In this document: piece by piece, positions 50,783-59,103 of the stretch
How the letters are laid out: each line of letters begins with the position of its first letter
How positions within the stretch are numbered: the first letter of the stretch is position 1
Source: Parapedobacter sp037190485
Lineage (GTDB): Bacteria > Bacteroidota > Bacteroidia > Sphingobacteriales > Sphingobacteriaceae
Assembly: GCA_037190485.1 (NCBI GenBank)
Contig: JBBCJB010000037.1
Span: 93,801-157,800, forward strand
Direction: 5' to 3'
Length of the DNA stretch: 64,000 nucleotides
Program-made: the position numbers and the translations under genes
Notes under the pieces: model-generated
Databases searched by the model: none
What the model was told of the DNA's origin: nothing
The model's input: the letters and a program-made list of their open reading frames with translations, nothing else

Positions 50783-52177
50783 CTAACCCGCCACCCCTTT
50801 CTTATTCCAGCCATAGAATACCGGGATGCCCAGCAGCACGATGATCAGGCCGGGCCAGGTGAAGGCGGGTTGGTAGATCAGCAAGCCCACGCAGATCGTG
50901 AAGGCCGCCAACACGTACAATGCCGGCAATACCGGATAGCCGAATGCCTTGTACGACCGCTTGATGTCGGGTCTCTTCCTTCGCAGGATGAACACGCCGA
51001 TGATCGTGAGCGCATAGAAGATCAGCACCACGAAGACCACGTAGTTGAGCAGGTCGCCGTATCGCCCGGTAAGGCACAGGATCGATGTCCAGATGCACTG
51101 CGCCCACAGCCCCCACCCCGGCACTTCGAACCGGTTCAGTTCGCCTGCCTTCTTGAAAAACAGGCCGTCCTGTGCCATGGTATAGTACACGCGCGCGCCG
51201 GCCAGGATCAACCCGTTGTTGCAACCGAACGTGGAGATCATGATCATCACGGCGATGACCAGCGTGCCCACCTGCCCGAAGATGGCCTGCGCGGCCACCA
51301 CCGCCACCCGATCGGCCGGTGCGTGGGCGATCTCTTCCAACGATAGCGTGGCCAGGTACATCAGGTTGGCCGATACGTAGATGATGGTCACGATCAACGT
51401 GCCCAGGAAGAGGCTCAGTCCGATGTTGCGCCTCGGATTGCGCACCTCGCCCGCGATGAACGTCACGTTGTTCCAGGCATCGCTCGAGAACACCGACCCC
51501 ACCATGGCCGAAACGATGCCGGCAAACAGGGCCGCCCCGCCGATCGATGCCACCGTGCCGGTGTTGAGGTCCCAGCGTGCGGCGTCCCACGCGCCGGACC
51601 AATTGGCCGACCAGATCTCGGTGTTGAAGGCACCGACCAAACCGGCGATTATCAATCCGCCGAGCGACAGGATCTTGACCAGCGTGAACACCGTCTGGAT
51701 GATCTTGCCGTTCTTCACGCCGCGGGCGTTCACCCAGGTCAGGATCACGATGGTCGCGATGGCCACCAACTGCGCGGCATTGATCTTCACGAACCCCAAG
51801 TCCCAGAGGATGTTCCCATCGCCAAGCGCAGGAAAGATGTAAGCCGTGAATTTGGCGAAGGCCACCCCCACCGCGGCGATGGTACCCGCCTGGATGACCA
51901 TGAAGAGCGACCAGCCGTAGAGGAAGGCCACCATCCGGTTGTACGCTTCGCGCAGGTATACGTATTGCCCCCCGGCTTTCGGGAACATGGCTGACAGTTC
52001 GCCGTAGCTCAACGCGGCGATGATCGTGATCACGCCGGTGATCAGCCAGACGAAGATGAGCCATCCGGCACTGCCGACGTTGCGCACGATGTCGGAGCTC
52101 ACGATGAAAATGCCCGAGCCGATCATCGATCCGGCCACCAGCATCGTCGCGTCAAGCAGCCCGAGCTCGCGCTTCAT
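50783..52177 (-). CDS. APC-superfamily amino acid permease
   Basis: 464 residues from ATG 52177 (MKRELGLLDATMLVAGSMIGSGIFIVSSD). About 12 membrane segments are visible; TM1 carries GSMIGSGIFIV and later AALSYGELSAMFPKAGGQYVYLREAYN. It resembles LAT/cationic-type APC exchangers. The frame runs open upstream to 52336, but that part reads as noncoding and overlaps the intergenic AT-rich region. It diverges from the pyrophosphatase gene. The substrate is not assigned. Confidence 0.9.
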   Translation of the reverse strand: MKRELGLLDATMLVAGSMIGSGIFIVSSDIVRNVGSAGWLIFVWLITGVITIIAALSYGELSAMFPKAGGQYVYLREAYNRMVAFLYGWSLFMVIQAGTIAAVGVAFAKFTAYIFPALGDGNILWDLGFVKINAAQLVAIATIVILTWVNARGVKNGKIIQTVFTLVKILSLGGLIIAGLVGAFNTEIWSANWSGAWDAARWDLNTGTVASIGGAALFAGIVSAMVGSVFSSDAWNNVTFIAGEVRNPRRNIGLSLFLGTLIVTIIYVSANLMYLATLSLEEIAHAPADRVAVVAAQAIFGQVGTLVIAVMIMISTFGCNNGLILAGARVYYTMAQDGLFFKKAGELNRFEVPGWGLWAQCIWTSILCLTGRYGDLLNYVVFVVLIFYALTIIGVFILRRKRPDIKRSYKAFGYPVLPALYVLAAFTICVGLLIYQPAFTWPGLIIVLLGIPVFYGWNKKGVAG

Positions 52178-52302
52178 GTCGTCTTGTTGTTCAGGGGTCT
52201 TATCCAAGTAGGTCACGTCAATGATGATTAGTTTTGCCGAAAGTAGGTAAATATCGCGAAAACATGCAAATAAATTTGAATATTGCAATAAGGGTCTTAT
52301 TT

Positions 52303-52332
52303 TTGGCGACTCTTTGTTAAGACCTATTTTTG
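52303..52332 (+). promoter_or_regulatory. Promoter of the membrane pyrophosphatase gene
   Basis: TTG (52303-52305), a 19-bp spacer and TATTTTTG (52325-52332); the ATG at 52371 is 38 nt downstream. Confidence 0.7.
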
Positions 52333-52370
52333 ACAATGTAGCTTTTTCGTAAATAATTGAAACGGATATA

Positions 52371-54620
52371 ATGGAATTTTTGCAAGAGAATCTGCTTTAT
52401 TTAGTACCTGTGCTTGCCTTGGTCGGCATCGTGGTCATGATGGTGAAGTCGGCTTGGGTGCGCAAGCAGGACGCCGGTGACGATCGGATGAAAAACATCT
52501 CAAAAGCCATCCAAGAAGGAGCCTTGGCGTTCTTGAAAGCAGAATATCGGATTCTCCTTGTTTTCGTGATCATCGCGTCCGTGGCGCTGTTCGTTGTTTC
52601 CAGCCTGGTCGAGACCACCCATTGGATCATCGTGGTCGCCTTCATCTTCGGCGCCTTCTTTTCGGCCTTGGCCGGCAATATCGGCATGCGCATCGCCACC
52701 CAATCCAACGTGCGTACCACACAGGCCGCCAGGACCAGCCTGCCGCAGGCGCTCAAGGTCTCTTTTACCGGCGGCACGGTCATGGGGCTGGGCGTAGCCG
52801 GTTTGGCCGTACTCGGCCTCAGCATCTTCTTCCTGATTTTCCTGAAGCTGTTCATCACCGACGGTGGAAATTTCTATTACGAGATGACGGTCGTGCTCGA
52901 AGCCCTTGCCGGGTTCTCGTTGGGCGCTGAGTCCATTGCGTTGTTCGCCCGTGTAGGCGGCGGTATTTACACCAAAGCCGCCGACGTCGGTGCCGACCTT
53001 GTCGGCAAGGTCGAGGCCGGCATCCCGGAAGACGACCCACGGAATCCCGCTACCATCGCCGATAACGTAGGCGACAACGTGGGCGACGTAGCCGGAATGG
53101 GCGCTGACCTCTTCGGCTCTTATGTGGCTACGGTATTGGCGTCCATGGTGCTGGGCAACTACATCATCAAGGACATGAGCGAAGCATCCGGCACGGCTTT
53201 CACCGATGCGTTCAACGGTTACGGCCCCATCCTGCTGCCGATCGTCATCGCCGGCGTGGGCATCATCGCGTCGATCGTGGGCACGTTCTTCGTCAAGGTT
53301 TCGTCCAATGACGCCAAGGAAAGCCAGGTGCAGGGCGCATTGAACCTGGGCAACTGGGTATCCATCATCCTCACGGTCATCGCCTGTTTTTTCCTGATCC
53401 GCTTCATGCTGCCCGAAACCATCAACATGAAGTTCTTCGGTGAAGGCTTCAAGGAGGTTTCCCGCATGAATGTCTTCTATTCCACCATCGTCGGCCTGGC
53501 GGTTGGCGGCTTGATTTCGTCTTTCACCGAGTTTTACACCGGCTTGGGCAAGAAGCCCGTATTGAATATCGTCCGGAACTCGTCTACCGGTGCGGCCACC
53601 AACATCATCGCGGGCTTGGCCACCGGCATGAAATCGACGTTCTCTTCGGTGCTGCTCTTCGCCTTGGCGATCTGGGGTTCGTATGAACTGGCCGGGTTCT
53701 ACGGCGTTGCCATCGCGGCTTCCGCCATGATGGCAACGACGGCGATGCAGTTGGCCATCGACGCCTTCGGACCGATCGCGGACAATGCGGGTGGCATCGC
53801 CGAAATGAGCGAATTGCCCAAGGAGGTCCGCCAGCGCACCGACATCCTGGATTCCGTAGGAAACACCACCGCCGCCGTCGGCAAGGGTTTTGCGATCGCT
53901 TCTGCGGCACTGACCGCGCTGGCGCTGTTCGCGGCCTATGTCACGTTCACCGGCATCGACGGCATCAACATCTTCAAGGCAGACGTATTGGCCGCCCTGT
54001 TCATCGGCGGGATGATCCCCGTCGTGTTCTCGGCATTGGCCATGCAATCGGTCGGCAAGGCAGCCATGGACATGGTCAATGAGGTGCGTCGCCAATTCCG
54101 TGAGATCCCCGGCATCATGGAAGGCACGGGCAAGCCCGAGTACAGCAAATGCGTCGATATCTCGACCAAGGCGGCGTTGCGCGAGATGATGCTTCCCGGT
54201 GCGATCACCATCGTCACCCCCATCATCGTCGGGTTCGTGATGGGTGCCGAGGCGTTGGGCGCATACATGGCCGGCGTCGCCGTTTCCGGCGTGCTTTGGG
54301 CCATCTTCCAGAACAACGCCGGCGGCGCGTGGGACAATGCGAAGAAATCGTTCGAAGCCGGTGTGGAAATCAATGGCGAGATGACCTACAAGGGTTCCGA
54401 AGCCCACAAGGCAGCCGTTACCGGCGACACCGTGGGCGACCCGTTCAAGGACACGTCGGGCCCTTCGATGAATATCCTCATCAAGTTGACCTGCTTGGTC
54501 GGCTTGGTCATCGCCCCCATCCTGGGCGGGCATACCGCTGGCCACGCGAACGTCGAAACCGAAGCGGCGACCGAACAGGTTGCCGTGGTAGAACAGCAAG
54601 AGCCCCTTGTCAAGGACTAA
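52371..54620 (+). CDS. hppA: Membrane-bound ion-translocating pyrophosphatase
   Basis: 749 residues, about 16 membrane segments. It couples hydrolysis of PPi to H+ (or Na+) export. The signature cytoplasmic loop is ADVGADLVGKVEAGIPEDDPRNPATIADNVGDNVGDVAGMGADLFGSY, with further PPi-binding loops VGNTTAAVGKG and GGAWDNAKKSFE / GDTVGDPFKDTSGPSMNILIK. The segment STGAATNII has Ala-Ala where K+-independent enzymes have other residues, so this is likely the K+-dependent class. The C-terminal tail is Glu/Val-rich. It has its own promoter and terminator. Confidence 0.95.
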   Translation: MEFLQENLLYLVPVLALVGIVVMMVKSAWVRKQDAGDDRMKNISKAIQEGALAFLKAEYRILLVFVIIASVALFVVSSLVETTHWIIVVAFIFGAFFSALAGNIGMRIATQSNVRTTQAARTSLPQALKVSFTGGTVMGLGVAGLAVLGLSIFFLIFLKLFITDGGNFYYEMTVVLEALAGFSLGAESIALFARVGGGIYTKAADVGADLVGKVEAGIPEDDPRNPATIADNVGDNVGDVAGMGADLFGSYVATVLASMVLGNYIIKDMSEASGTAFTDAFNGYGPILLPIVIAGVGIIASIVGTFFVKVSSNDAKESQVQGALNLGNWVSIILTVIACFFLIRFMLPETINMKFFGEGFKEVSRMNVFYSTIVGLAVGGLISSFTEFYTGLGKKPVLNIVRNSSTGAATNIIAGLATGMKSTFSSVLLFALAIWGSYELAGFYGVAIAASAMMATTAMQLAIDAFGPIADNAGGIAEMSELPKEVRQRTDILDSVGNTTAAVGKGFAIASAALTALALFAAYVTFTGIDGINIFKADVLAALFIGGMIPVVFSALAMQSVGKAAMDMVNEVRRQFREIPGIMEGTGKPEYSKCVDISTKAALREMMLPGAITIVTPIIVGFVMGAEALGAYMAGVAVSGVLWAIFQNNAGGAWDNAKKSFEAGVEINGEMTYKGSEAHKAAVTGDTVGDPFKDTSGPSMNILIKLTCLVGLVIAPILGGHTAGHANVETEAATEQVAVVEQQEPLVKD

Positions 54621-54648
54621 GCCGATCCGAACAATGCAAACGATACGG

Positions 54649-54687
54649 AAATCCCCGCCCCAATCGATCATGGAGCGGGGATTTTTT
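54649..54687 (+). terminator. Terminator of hppA
   Basis: AAATCCCCGC (54649-54658) pairs with GCGGGGATTT (54675-54684) around a 16-nt loop and runs into TTTTTT. Confidence 0.88.
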
Positions 54688-54720
54688 GTGTAAATTGCCT
54701 TTTTTCAGCCCAAAAATTTG

Positions 54721-54728
54721 TAGGTTTG
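54721..54728 (+). promoter_or_regulatory. -7 box of the third APC permease
   Basis: TAGGTTTG, full consensus, 45 nt before the ATG. The nearest TTG (54695-54697) has a long 23-bp spacer. The leader has a small GCCCA/TGGGC hairpin. Confidence 0.5.
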
Positions 54729-54773
54729 GCTCGCCCACACATGAATGGGCCTAAATTGTAAAAGAAAAACAGT

Positions 54774-56270
54774 ATGTTATTTAAAAAATCGATTCCAGCA
54801 TTGATTGCGGAGGCCGCCGAAAGCGGTGAAGGCACACTTAAGCGCACACTATCAAGCGGCGGCTTGGTGGCCTTGGGCATCGGGGCGATCATCGGCGCAG
54901 GCCTGTTCTCCCTGACCGGGATAGCCGCTGCTGAAAATGCAGGGCCTGCCGTGACGATCTCGTTCATGGTCGCGGCCCTGGGCTGCGCGTTCGCGGGGCT
55001 GTGCTACGCCGAATTCGCGGCGATGATACCGGTTGCCGGCAGCGCCTACACCTATTCGTACGCCACCTTGGGCGAGTTCGTGGCGTGGATCATCGGTTGG
55101 GACCTCGTGCTCGAGTATGCGTTGGGTGCCGCCACGGTCGCGTCCAGTTGGTCGCAGTATTTCAACCAATTGCTCATCGTGTTCGGCATCGAGCTCCCGC
55201 AGAGCATGCTGCATGGGCCTTGGGAAGGCGGTATCATCAATATCCCGGCCATCGTCATCGTCTGCCTGCTCTCGTTGCTCCTGATGCGGGGCACACAGGA
55301 GTCATCGCTGGTGAACAATGTCCTGGTGGTCATCAAGGTCGCCGTGGTGCTCATCTTCATCGCCTTGGGCTGGAGTTTCATCAACCCGCTGAACCACGAC
55401 CCCTTCATCCCGGCCAACGCGGGCGAGGAATTGCTCAGGTCGGGCCAGCTCGGCTTCTTCGAGTTCTTCAAGAGCGACTACTTCGGCGAATTCGGCATCA
55501 GCGGCATCATGCGCGGCGCAGGGGTCGTGTTCTTCGCCTTCATCGGTTTCGATGCCGTGAGCACCGCCGCCCAGGAAGCCAAGAACCCACAGAAGGGCAT
55601 GCCCATCGGCATCATCGGGTCGCTGCTCATCTGTACCCTCCTGTACGTCCTGTTCTCTTACGTGCTTACCGGACTGGAAAACTACCGCAACTTCGCGGGC
55701 GACGCGAAGCCCGTGGCCACCGCCTTTGCCAAGACGGGCTATACGTTCCTGAACACGGCCTTGATCATCGCCATCCTCACGGGGTATACCTCGGTCATCC
55801 TGGTGATGCTGCTCGGGCAGAGCCGCGTATTCTACACGATGAGCAAGGATGGGCTGCTGCCGAAATTCTTTTCCGATCTTTCCGCCCGCCAAACCCCGTG
55901 GAAGACCAATGTTGTTTTCATGGTGTTCGTCAGCATCTTCGCCGGGTTCGTGCCGGTGTCCGATCTGGGCCACATGGTCAGCATCGGCACGCTGTTCGCG
56001 TTCACGTTGGTGTGCATCGGCATCCTGGTCTTGCGCAAGACCAATCCCGACACCCCCCGTCCCTTCCGCACGCCGCTGGTGCCGCTGGTGCCGATCCTCG
56101 GCATCGTGGTCTGCGTGGCCATGATGGCCTCGCTGCCCATCGAGAGCTGGGAGCGGTTGGCCATCTGGATGTTGCTGGGTGTGGCCATTTACTTCGTGTA
56201 CGGCAAGAAACACAGCAAGATCCGCAAGGTGCACGCCGCCAGCTCGGGTACACCGCCGAATGCCGGCTAA
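54774..56270 (+). CDS. APC-superfamily amino acid permease, cationic amino acid transporter type
   Basis: 498 residues, about 12-14 membrane segments. It begins LFKKSIPALIAEAAESGEGTLKRTLSSGGLVALGIGAIIGAGLFSLTG, the usual CAT/YfnA-type opening with the GAIIGAGLF glycine motif, and later VFFAFIGFDAVSTAAQEAKNPQKGMPIGI. It probably transports cationic or neutral amino acids. It is preceded by a -7 box and followed by a perfect terminator, so it is a single-gene unit. It is the third APC permease around hppA. Confidence 0.92.
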   Translation: MLFKKSIPALIAEAAESGEGTLKRTLSSGGLVALGIGAIIGAGLFSLTGIAAAENAGPAVTISFMVAALGCAFAGLCYAEFAAMIPVAGSAYTYSYATLGEFVAWIIGWDLVLEYALGAATVASSWSQYFNQLLIVFGIELPQSMLHGPWEGGIINIPAIVIVCLLSLLLMRGTQESSLVNNVLVVIKVAVVLIFIALGWSFINPLNHDPFIPANAGEELLRSGQLGFFEFFKSDYFGEFGISGIMRGAGVVFFAFIGFDAVSTAAQEAKNPQKGMPIGIIGSLLICTLLYVLFSYVLTGLENYRNFAGDAKPVATAFAKTGYTFLNTALIIAILTGYTSVILVMLLGQSRVFYTMSKDGLLPKFFSDLSARQTPWKTNVVFMVFVSIFAGFVPVSDLGHMVSIGTLFAFTLVCIGILVLRKTNPDTPRPFRTPLVPLVPILGIVVCVAMMASLPIESWERLAIWMLLGVAIYFVYGKKHSKIRKVHAASSGTPPNAG

Positions 56271-56297
56271 GCGGGACGCGCGCAACGATACGTTACG

Positions 56298-56335
56298 GCA
56301 AAGCCCCGGGCTCCCCACGGAACCCGGGGCTTTGC
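56298..56335. terminator. Bidirectional terminator between the APC permease and nuclease genes
   Basis: GCAAAGCCCCGGG (56298-56310) and CCCGGGGCTTTGC (56323-56335) form a perfect 13-bp stem between convergent genes. Confidence 0.8.
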
Positions 56336-56340
56336 GCGTT

Positions 56341-57723
56341 TCAGAAGCCGACCACCACCGACCTTTCCAGTTCGTCCTGGACGGCCGGGTCGACGTTGGC
56401 CAGCAGGTCGTACCCCGTTTTCTGCTCGATGTGGTCCACGCTCACGCGATAGGTGCGCCAGTCCTTGTGGACGATGCTGGCGTTGGGCATGTCAACGGCG
56501 ATCACCCGCGTATCGCGCGAGATGCGGGCCAGGTCATGGTCTCCGCGGGGCAGGATCACGGCCACCTTCCAGATGCGTTCGGGCACGGTGATGCGTCCGT
56601 TGGCGATCGATTCCGTACGGCCATTCGCGCCCACGCCGCCCGCACCGTAAGCCCCCATGATCACGTACGCCTCGTTGCCTTCTTCCACCAGCTTGCGGAT
56701 GTGCACTTCCAGGTCTGCCCACGGCCCGCCGTTGTTCTCCCGCGCCTGCGGGATCATGTTGGTCATCAGGAACGTCGCCGAATTGGCCTCGCGCGAACTC
56801 GTCCGGTCTCCGGACGGGCAGTTGTGCCCCCGGTCGAAACCTGAATCGGTATAGTCGGCGTGCGCCACCGCATACCAGCCCTCGGGGATGCCGAGGTAGG
56901 CCGCGAAATTATCCTGGCGGCCCACCGTCCCGGTGATGTGATCGCGATCCAGGTGCCAGCTCACCCAATTGGGCGTGCCGCGCGACCGGTTGTACGACAG
57001 CGCGTAATAGTGGTGATCGATCAGGTAGTTGGAAAAATCGAGGAGCTGGGCCGTCGCGCCCGAGGGATTGCCCAGGAGCAGGTTGCTGTTGTCGCCCGCC
57101 GCCGGGGGCGCGTCGCTCCCCCGCTCCACTTCGCGCGGTGGCAGCGGCCGGGGTGCGTTGCCGCCCGTACCGGGTTCCGGTTCGGCCAACGTGATGCCCG
57201 GCTCGCCGAGTCCCTTGAAGGCGATGTCGTCGATGTTCAGGCGTCCGCCGTCGAGCTTGACGATGCGCAGGCGCACCTTGCCGGTATCGGCCACGGCAAA
57301 CGAGTCCAGGCTGAGCGCGTGGCGCGTCGTGGTGAGCGGACTGCCGAGGTCGCGGTATTCGCTACCGCCCGCCGAGAGCTGCAGTTTCCAGGTGGACGGG
57401 TTGTCCTGGCCGAACACCCCGTGCTTGAGGTAGACCATGGTCAGGTTGCGGATGTCAAAGGCCATGCCGACGCGGCCTTGGTTGCGGATGCGCAGCGCCC
57501 GTTGGTCGTTCCGGAGGTCGCCTTGCGCCCCGGCACCCCAGATCAACGCGTCGTCGAGCGTCCAGGCACCGGTACGCAACAGCACCTCCCCTGCCGCATA
57601 CCCCTCCTTCCGGGCCCCTTCGAAATCCTCGGTGACCAGGTAGGTTACCGGCGCGGGGTTGTTCTTTTTGCTCGCGCAAGCCAAGCCCAGCGCCAACGCG
57701 AATGCTACGATCGGCTTTTTCAC
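56341..57723 (-). CDS. DNA/RNA non-specific endonuclease lipoprotein (NUC1/SmNuc type)
   Basis: 460 residues. Lipobox LGLAC gives an acylated Cys16. An N-terminal jelly-roll domain (about 25-180, VTYLVTEDFEGARKEGYAAGEVLLR ... RLNIDDIAFKGLGE) precedes a Pro/Gly-rich linker. The nuclease domain (about 205-455) has the catalytic DRGH motif (FDRGHNCPSGDR, His300) and FLMTNMIPQAREN (Mg-binding Asn). It degrades nucleic acid at the cell surface or periplasm, for nutrition or defence. The start is a GTG. The linked N-terminal carbohydrate-binding-like domain is unusual for the family. Confidence 0.9.
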   Translation of the reverse strand: MKKPIVAFALALGLACASKKNNPAPVTYLVTEDFEGARKEGYAAGEVLLRTGAWTLDDALIWGAGAQGDLRNDQRALRIRNQGRVGMAFDIRNLTMVYLKHGVFGQDNPSTWKLQLSAGGSEYRDLGSPLTTTRHALSLDSFAVADTGKVRLRIVKLDGGRLNIDDIAFKGLGEPGITLAEPEPGTGGNAPRPLPPREVERGSDAPPAAGDNSNLLLGNPSGATAQLLDFSNYLIDHHYYALSYNRSRGTPNWVSWHLDRDHITGTVGRQDNFAAYLGIPEGWYAVAHADYTDSGFDRGHNCPSGDRTSSREANSATFLMTNMIPQARENNGGPWADLEVHIRKLVEEGNEAYVIMGAYGAGGVGANGRTESIANGRITVPERIWKVAVILPRGDHDLARISRDTRVIAVDMPNASIVHKDWRTYRVSVDHIEQKTGYDLLANVDPAVQDELERSVVVGF

Positions 57724-57919
57724 GCCCTAAAAGTACGCCAACATCCGTCAATTACCTACTTACCGGGGATAATTTTTCGATGCGGGCCACCGCGCCACGG
57801 CATTCAACGCGAGCATGGGCACCGAAAACAGCCCCATCGCCAGCGCGGCCGGTCGGCCCCGGCGGGCACCGGTTCACGTACGGCGCGCAAGACGGGGGTT
57901 TCGTGGCACAGCGCACGGT
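57724..57919. other. Gene-free stretch upstream of the macrolide resistance leader
   Basis: Open frames exist on the plus strand, but none starts plausibly. Protein-like pieces (DAGHRATAFNASMGTENSPIA in one frame and GHRFTYGAQDGGFVAQRTVWW in another, ending at a TAG at 57928-57930) could be the frameshifted remnant of a gene. I cannot name it. Confidence 0.25.
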
Positions 57920-57950
57920 TTGGTGGTAGCGCGCTGTTTTCCTATCTTTG
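57919..57950 (+). promoter_or_regulatory. Promoter of the macrolide phosphotransferase leader
   Basis: TTTG (57919-57922), a 20-bp spacer and TATCTTTG (57943-57950) match both consensus elements. The leader ATG starts 4 nt beyond, so the transcript should be leaderless. Confidence 0.72.
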
Positions 57951-57954
57951 CGCC

Positions 57955-58005
57955 ATGATCACGTATCTACGTCTAGCAACAATGAACGTAAGACCTTGGA
58001 TGTAA
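57955..58005 (+). CDS. Candidate 16-residue leader peptide of the macrolide phosphotransferase gene
   Basis: ATG at 57955 opens MITYLRLATMNVRPWM and ends at TAA 58003-58005. It begins 4 nt after a full-consensus promoter and precedes a hairpin-rich region and a terminator-like structure ahead of the resistance gene. A GGATG-TAAC-CATCC hairpin (57998-58011) covers the stop codon. Leader peptides of this size are known to control macrolide resistance genes in Gram-positive bacteria through drug-stalled ribosomes. Whether this one is translated or stalls is untested. Confidence 0.5.
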   Translation: MITYLRLATMNVRPWM

Positions 58006-58011
58006 CCATCC

Positions 58012-58031
58012 GCGTGGCCCCTTGGCCGCGT
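58012..58031 (+). promoter_or_regulatory. Leader hairpin after the mph leader peptide
   Basis: GCGTGGCC (58012-58019), loop CCTT and GGCCGCGT (58024-58031) pair over 8 bp with two G-U pairs. No T-run follows, so it is more likely a regulatory or pause hairpin than a terminator. Confidence 0.4.
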
Positions 58032-58062
58032 CATTAGGTTTGCATGGGCGCCCCCGGCCGCT

Positions 58063-58099
58063 CCGGTCGTGCCATGGGCTTGCCCATATCGGAATTTTT
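58063..58099 (+). terminator. Candidate attenuator terminator before the macrolide phosphotransferase gene
   Basis: ATGGG (58074-58078) and CCCAT (58083-58087) stack on CCGGT (58063-58067) / ATCGG (58088-58092), with a bulge of 6 nt on the 5' side. AATTTTTC follows. It lies between the leader peptide and the gene on the same strand, so it would attenuate transcription. The stem is imperfect, so confidence is moderate. Confidence 0.4.
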
Positions 58100-58125
58100 C
58101 ACTATTCATGATCATTGTTGACAAC

Positions 58126-59013
58126 ATGGAACATACAGCAATCGTGCAGCTCGCGGCCGAACATGGCCTGCAGTTGCAAGAAGGGATGACCTTCAATGAA
58201 ATGGGCCTCGATTTCAGGGTGGCCTTCGCGACCGATGCATCGGGGAACAGGTGGGTGCTCCGCATCCCGCGCCGCGCCGGTTTGGATGCCCAGATCGGTC
58301 GGGAAAGCCAAATCCTGGCACTCGTGAAACGGCACCTTCCCGTCGCCGTGCCCGATTGGCGGGTTTGCTCGCCCCACCTGGTAGCCTACCCGCTGCTCGG
58401 CGATAAGCCCGCCCTTACGTTCGACCACGAGACCTACGCCGTGACCTGGCACATCGACCGCGAGGGGACTGCGTTCGTCCAGTCGCTGGCCGGCATATTG
58501 GTCTGCCTCCACGGCATCCCCGTCCGCGAAGCCGAAGTTGCCGGTATCCCGGCTGCTACGCTCCACGAAGCCAGGGTGGCGATGCAGGACAAACTGGACC
58601 GCGTGAAACGCGAACTGGACCTCCCTGCCCTTGCGGAAGCGCGATGGCAAGGATGGCTGGACGACGATCGGCTTTGGCCGGATTTCAGCGCGTTCATCCA
58701 CGGTGACCTGTTCGCCGGCCACATCCTGGCGGAAAGTACCGGTACCATCACCGGCATCATCGACTGGTCGGAGGGCCAGGTCGGCGACCCGTCGGCCGAT
58801 TTTGCCGGACACGCCGCCGTCTTTGGCGAAGAAGGTCTTCGGGAATTGATCCGGGCCTACGAGCAGGCGGGCGGAAAAACCTGGCCGTACCTGTACGATC
58901 AGGCGATGGCGCGCCAAGGGGCCACTCCACTGGCTTACGCCCACTTTGCCCTCACGGTGGGCAGCGATACGCACCTCGAAGCCGCGAAAGCCCAGCTCGC
59001 TTCGTTGGCCTAG
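58126..59013 (+). CDS. Macrolide 2'-phosphotransferase (Mph family)
   Basis: 295 residues from ATG 58126. The sequence follows the Mph(A)-type pattern: FNEMGLDFRVAFATDASGNRWVLRIPRR (nucleotide-binding Lys/Arg region), LPVAVPDWRV, LVAYPLL, RWQGWLDDDRLWPDFSAFIHGDLFAGHIL (His192, Asp194 catalytic loop) and GIIDWSEGQVGDPSADFAGH (Asp213, Mg ligand). It phosphorylates the desosamine 2'-hydroxyl of 14- and 16-membered macrolides with GTP or ATP and so inactivates them. It is a stand-alone gene behind a leader with hairpins. The true substrate range is inferred from family only. Confidence 0.88.
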   Translation: MEHTAIVQLAAEHGLQLQEGMTFNEMGLDFRVAFATDASGNRWVLRIPRRAGLDAQIGRESQILALVKRHLPVAVPDWRVCSPHLVAYPLLGDKPALTFDHETYAVTWHIDREGTAFVQSLAGILVCLHGIPVREAEVAGIPAATLHEARVAMQDKLDRVKRELDLPALAEARWQGWLDDDRLWPDFSAFIHGDLFAGHILAESTGTITGIIDWSEGQVGDPSADFAGHAAVFGEEGLRELIRAYEQAGGKTWPYLYDQAMARQGATPLAYAHFALTVGSDTHLEAAKAQLASLA

Positions 59014-59019
59014 CCGATG

Positions 59020-59056
59020 GCGCCCCGCAGGCCCTGCTTGCGGGGCGCTTTGGTTT
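59020..59056 (+). terminator. Terminator of the macrolide phosphotransferase gene
   Basis: GCGCCCCGCA (59020-59029) and TGCGGGGCGC (59039-59048) form a 10-bp stem followed by TTTGGTTTT. Confidence 0.8.
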
Positions 59057-59080
59057 TAGCCGTATTAAGGCCTACCTTTG
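59050..59080 (+). promoter_or_regulatory. Promoter of the AhpD-like gene
   Basis: TTG (59050-59052), a 20-bp spacer and TACCTTTG (59073-59080). The -33 element lies within the terminator tail of the preceding gene. Confidence 0.65.
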
Positions 59081-59103
59081 CGTCGCAACAACGAAAGGAT
59101 ACC

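Noticed and set aside
52500..54671. A 723-codon open frame opposite to the pyrophosphatase gene
   Set aside because: It reads as a His/Asp/Arg-rich shadow of a highly biased, clearly conserved gene and has no domain or start signal.
55302..56318. Long reverse frame over the third APC permease
   Set aside because: Same shadow effect; low-complexity Asp/Glu/His content and no family.
58035..58121. A second TAGGTTTG box and short frame MGLPISEFFTIHDHC before the mph gene
   Set aside because: No TTG at the right distance, and the frame covers the terminator-like stem. Its likeness to the ErmC leader start is too short to mean anything.
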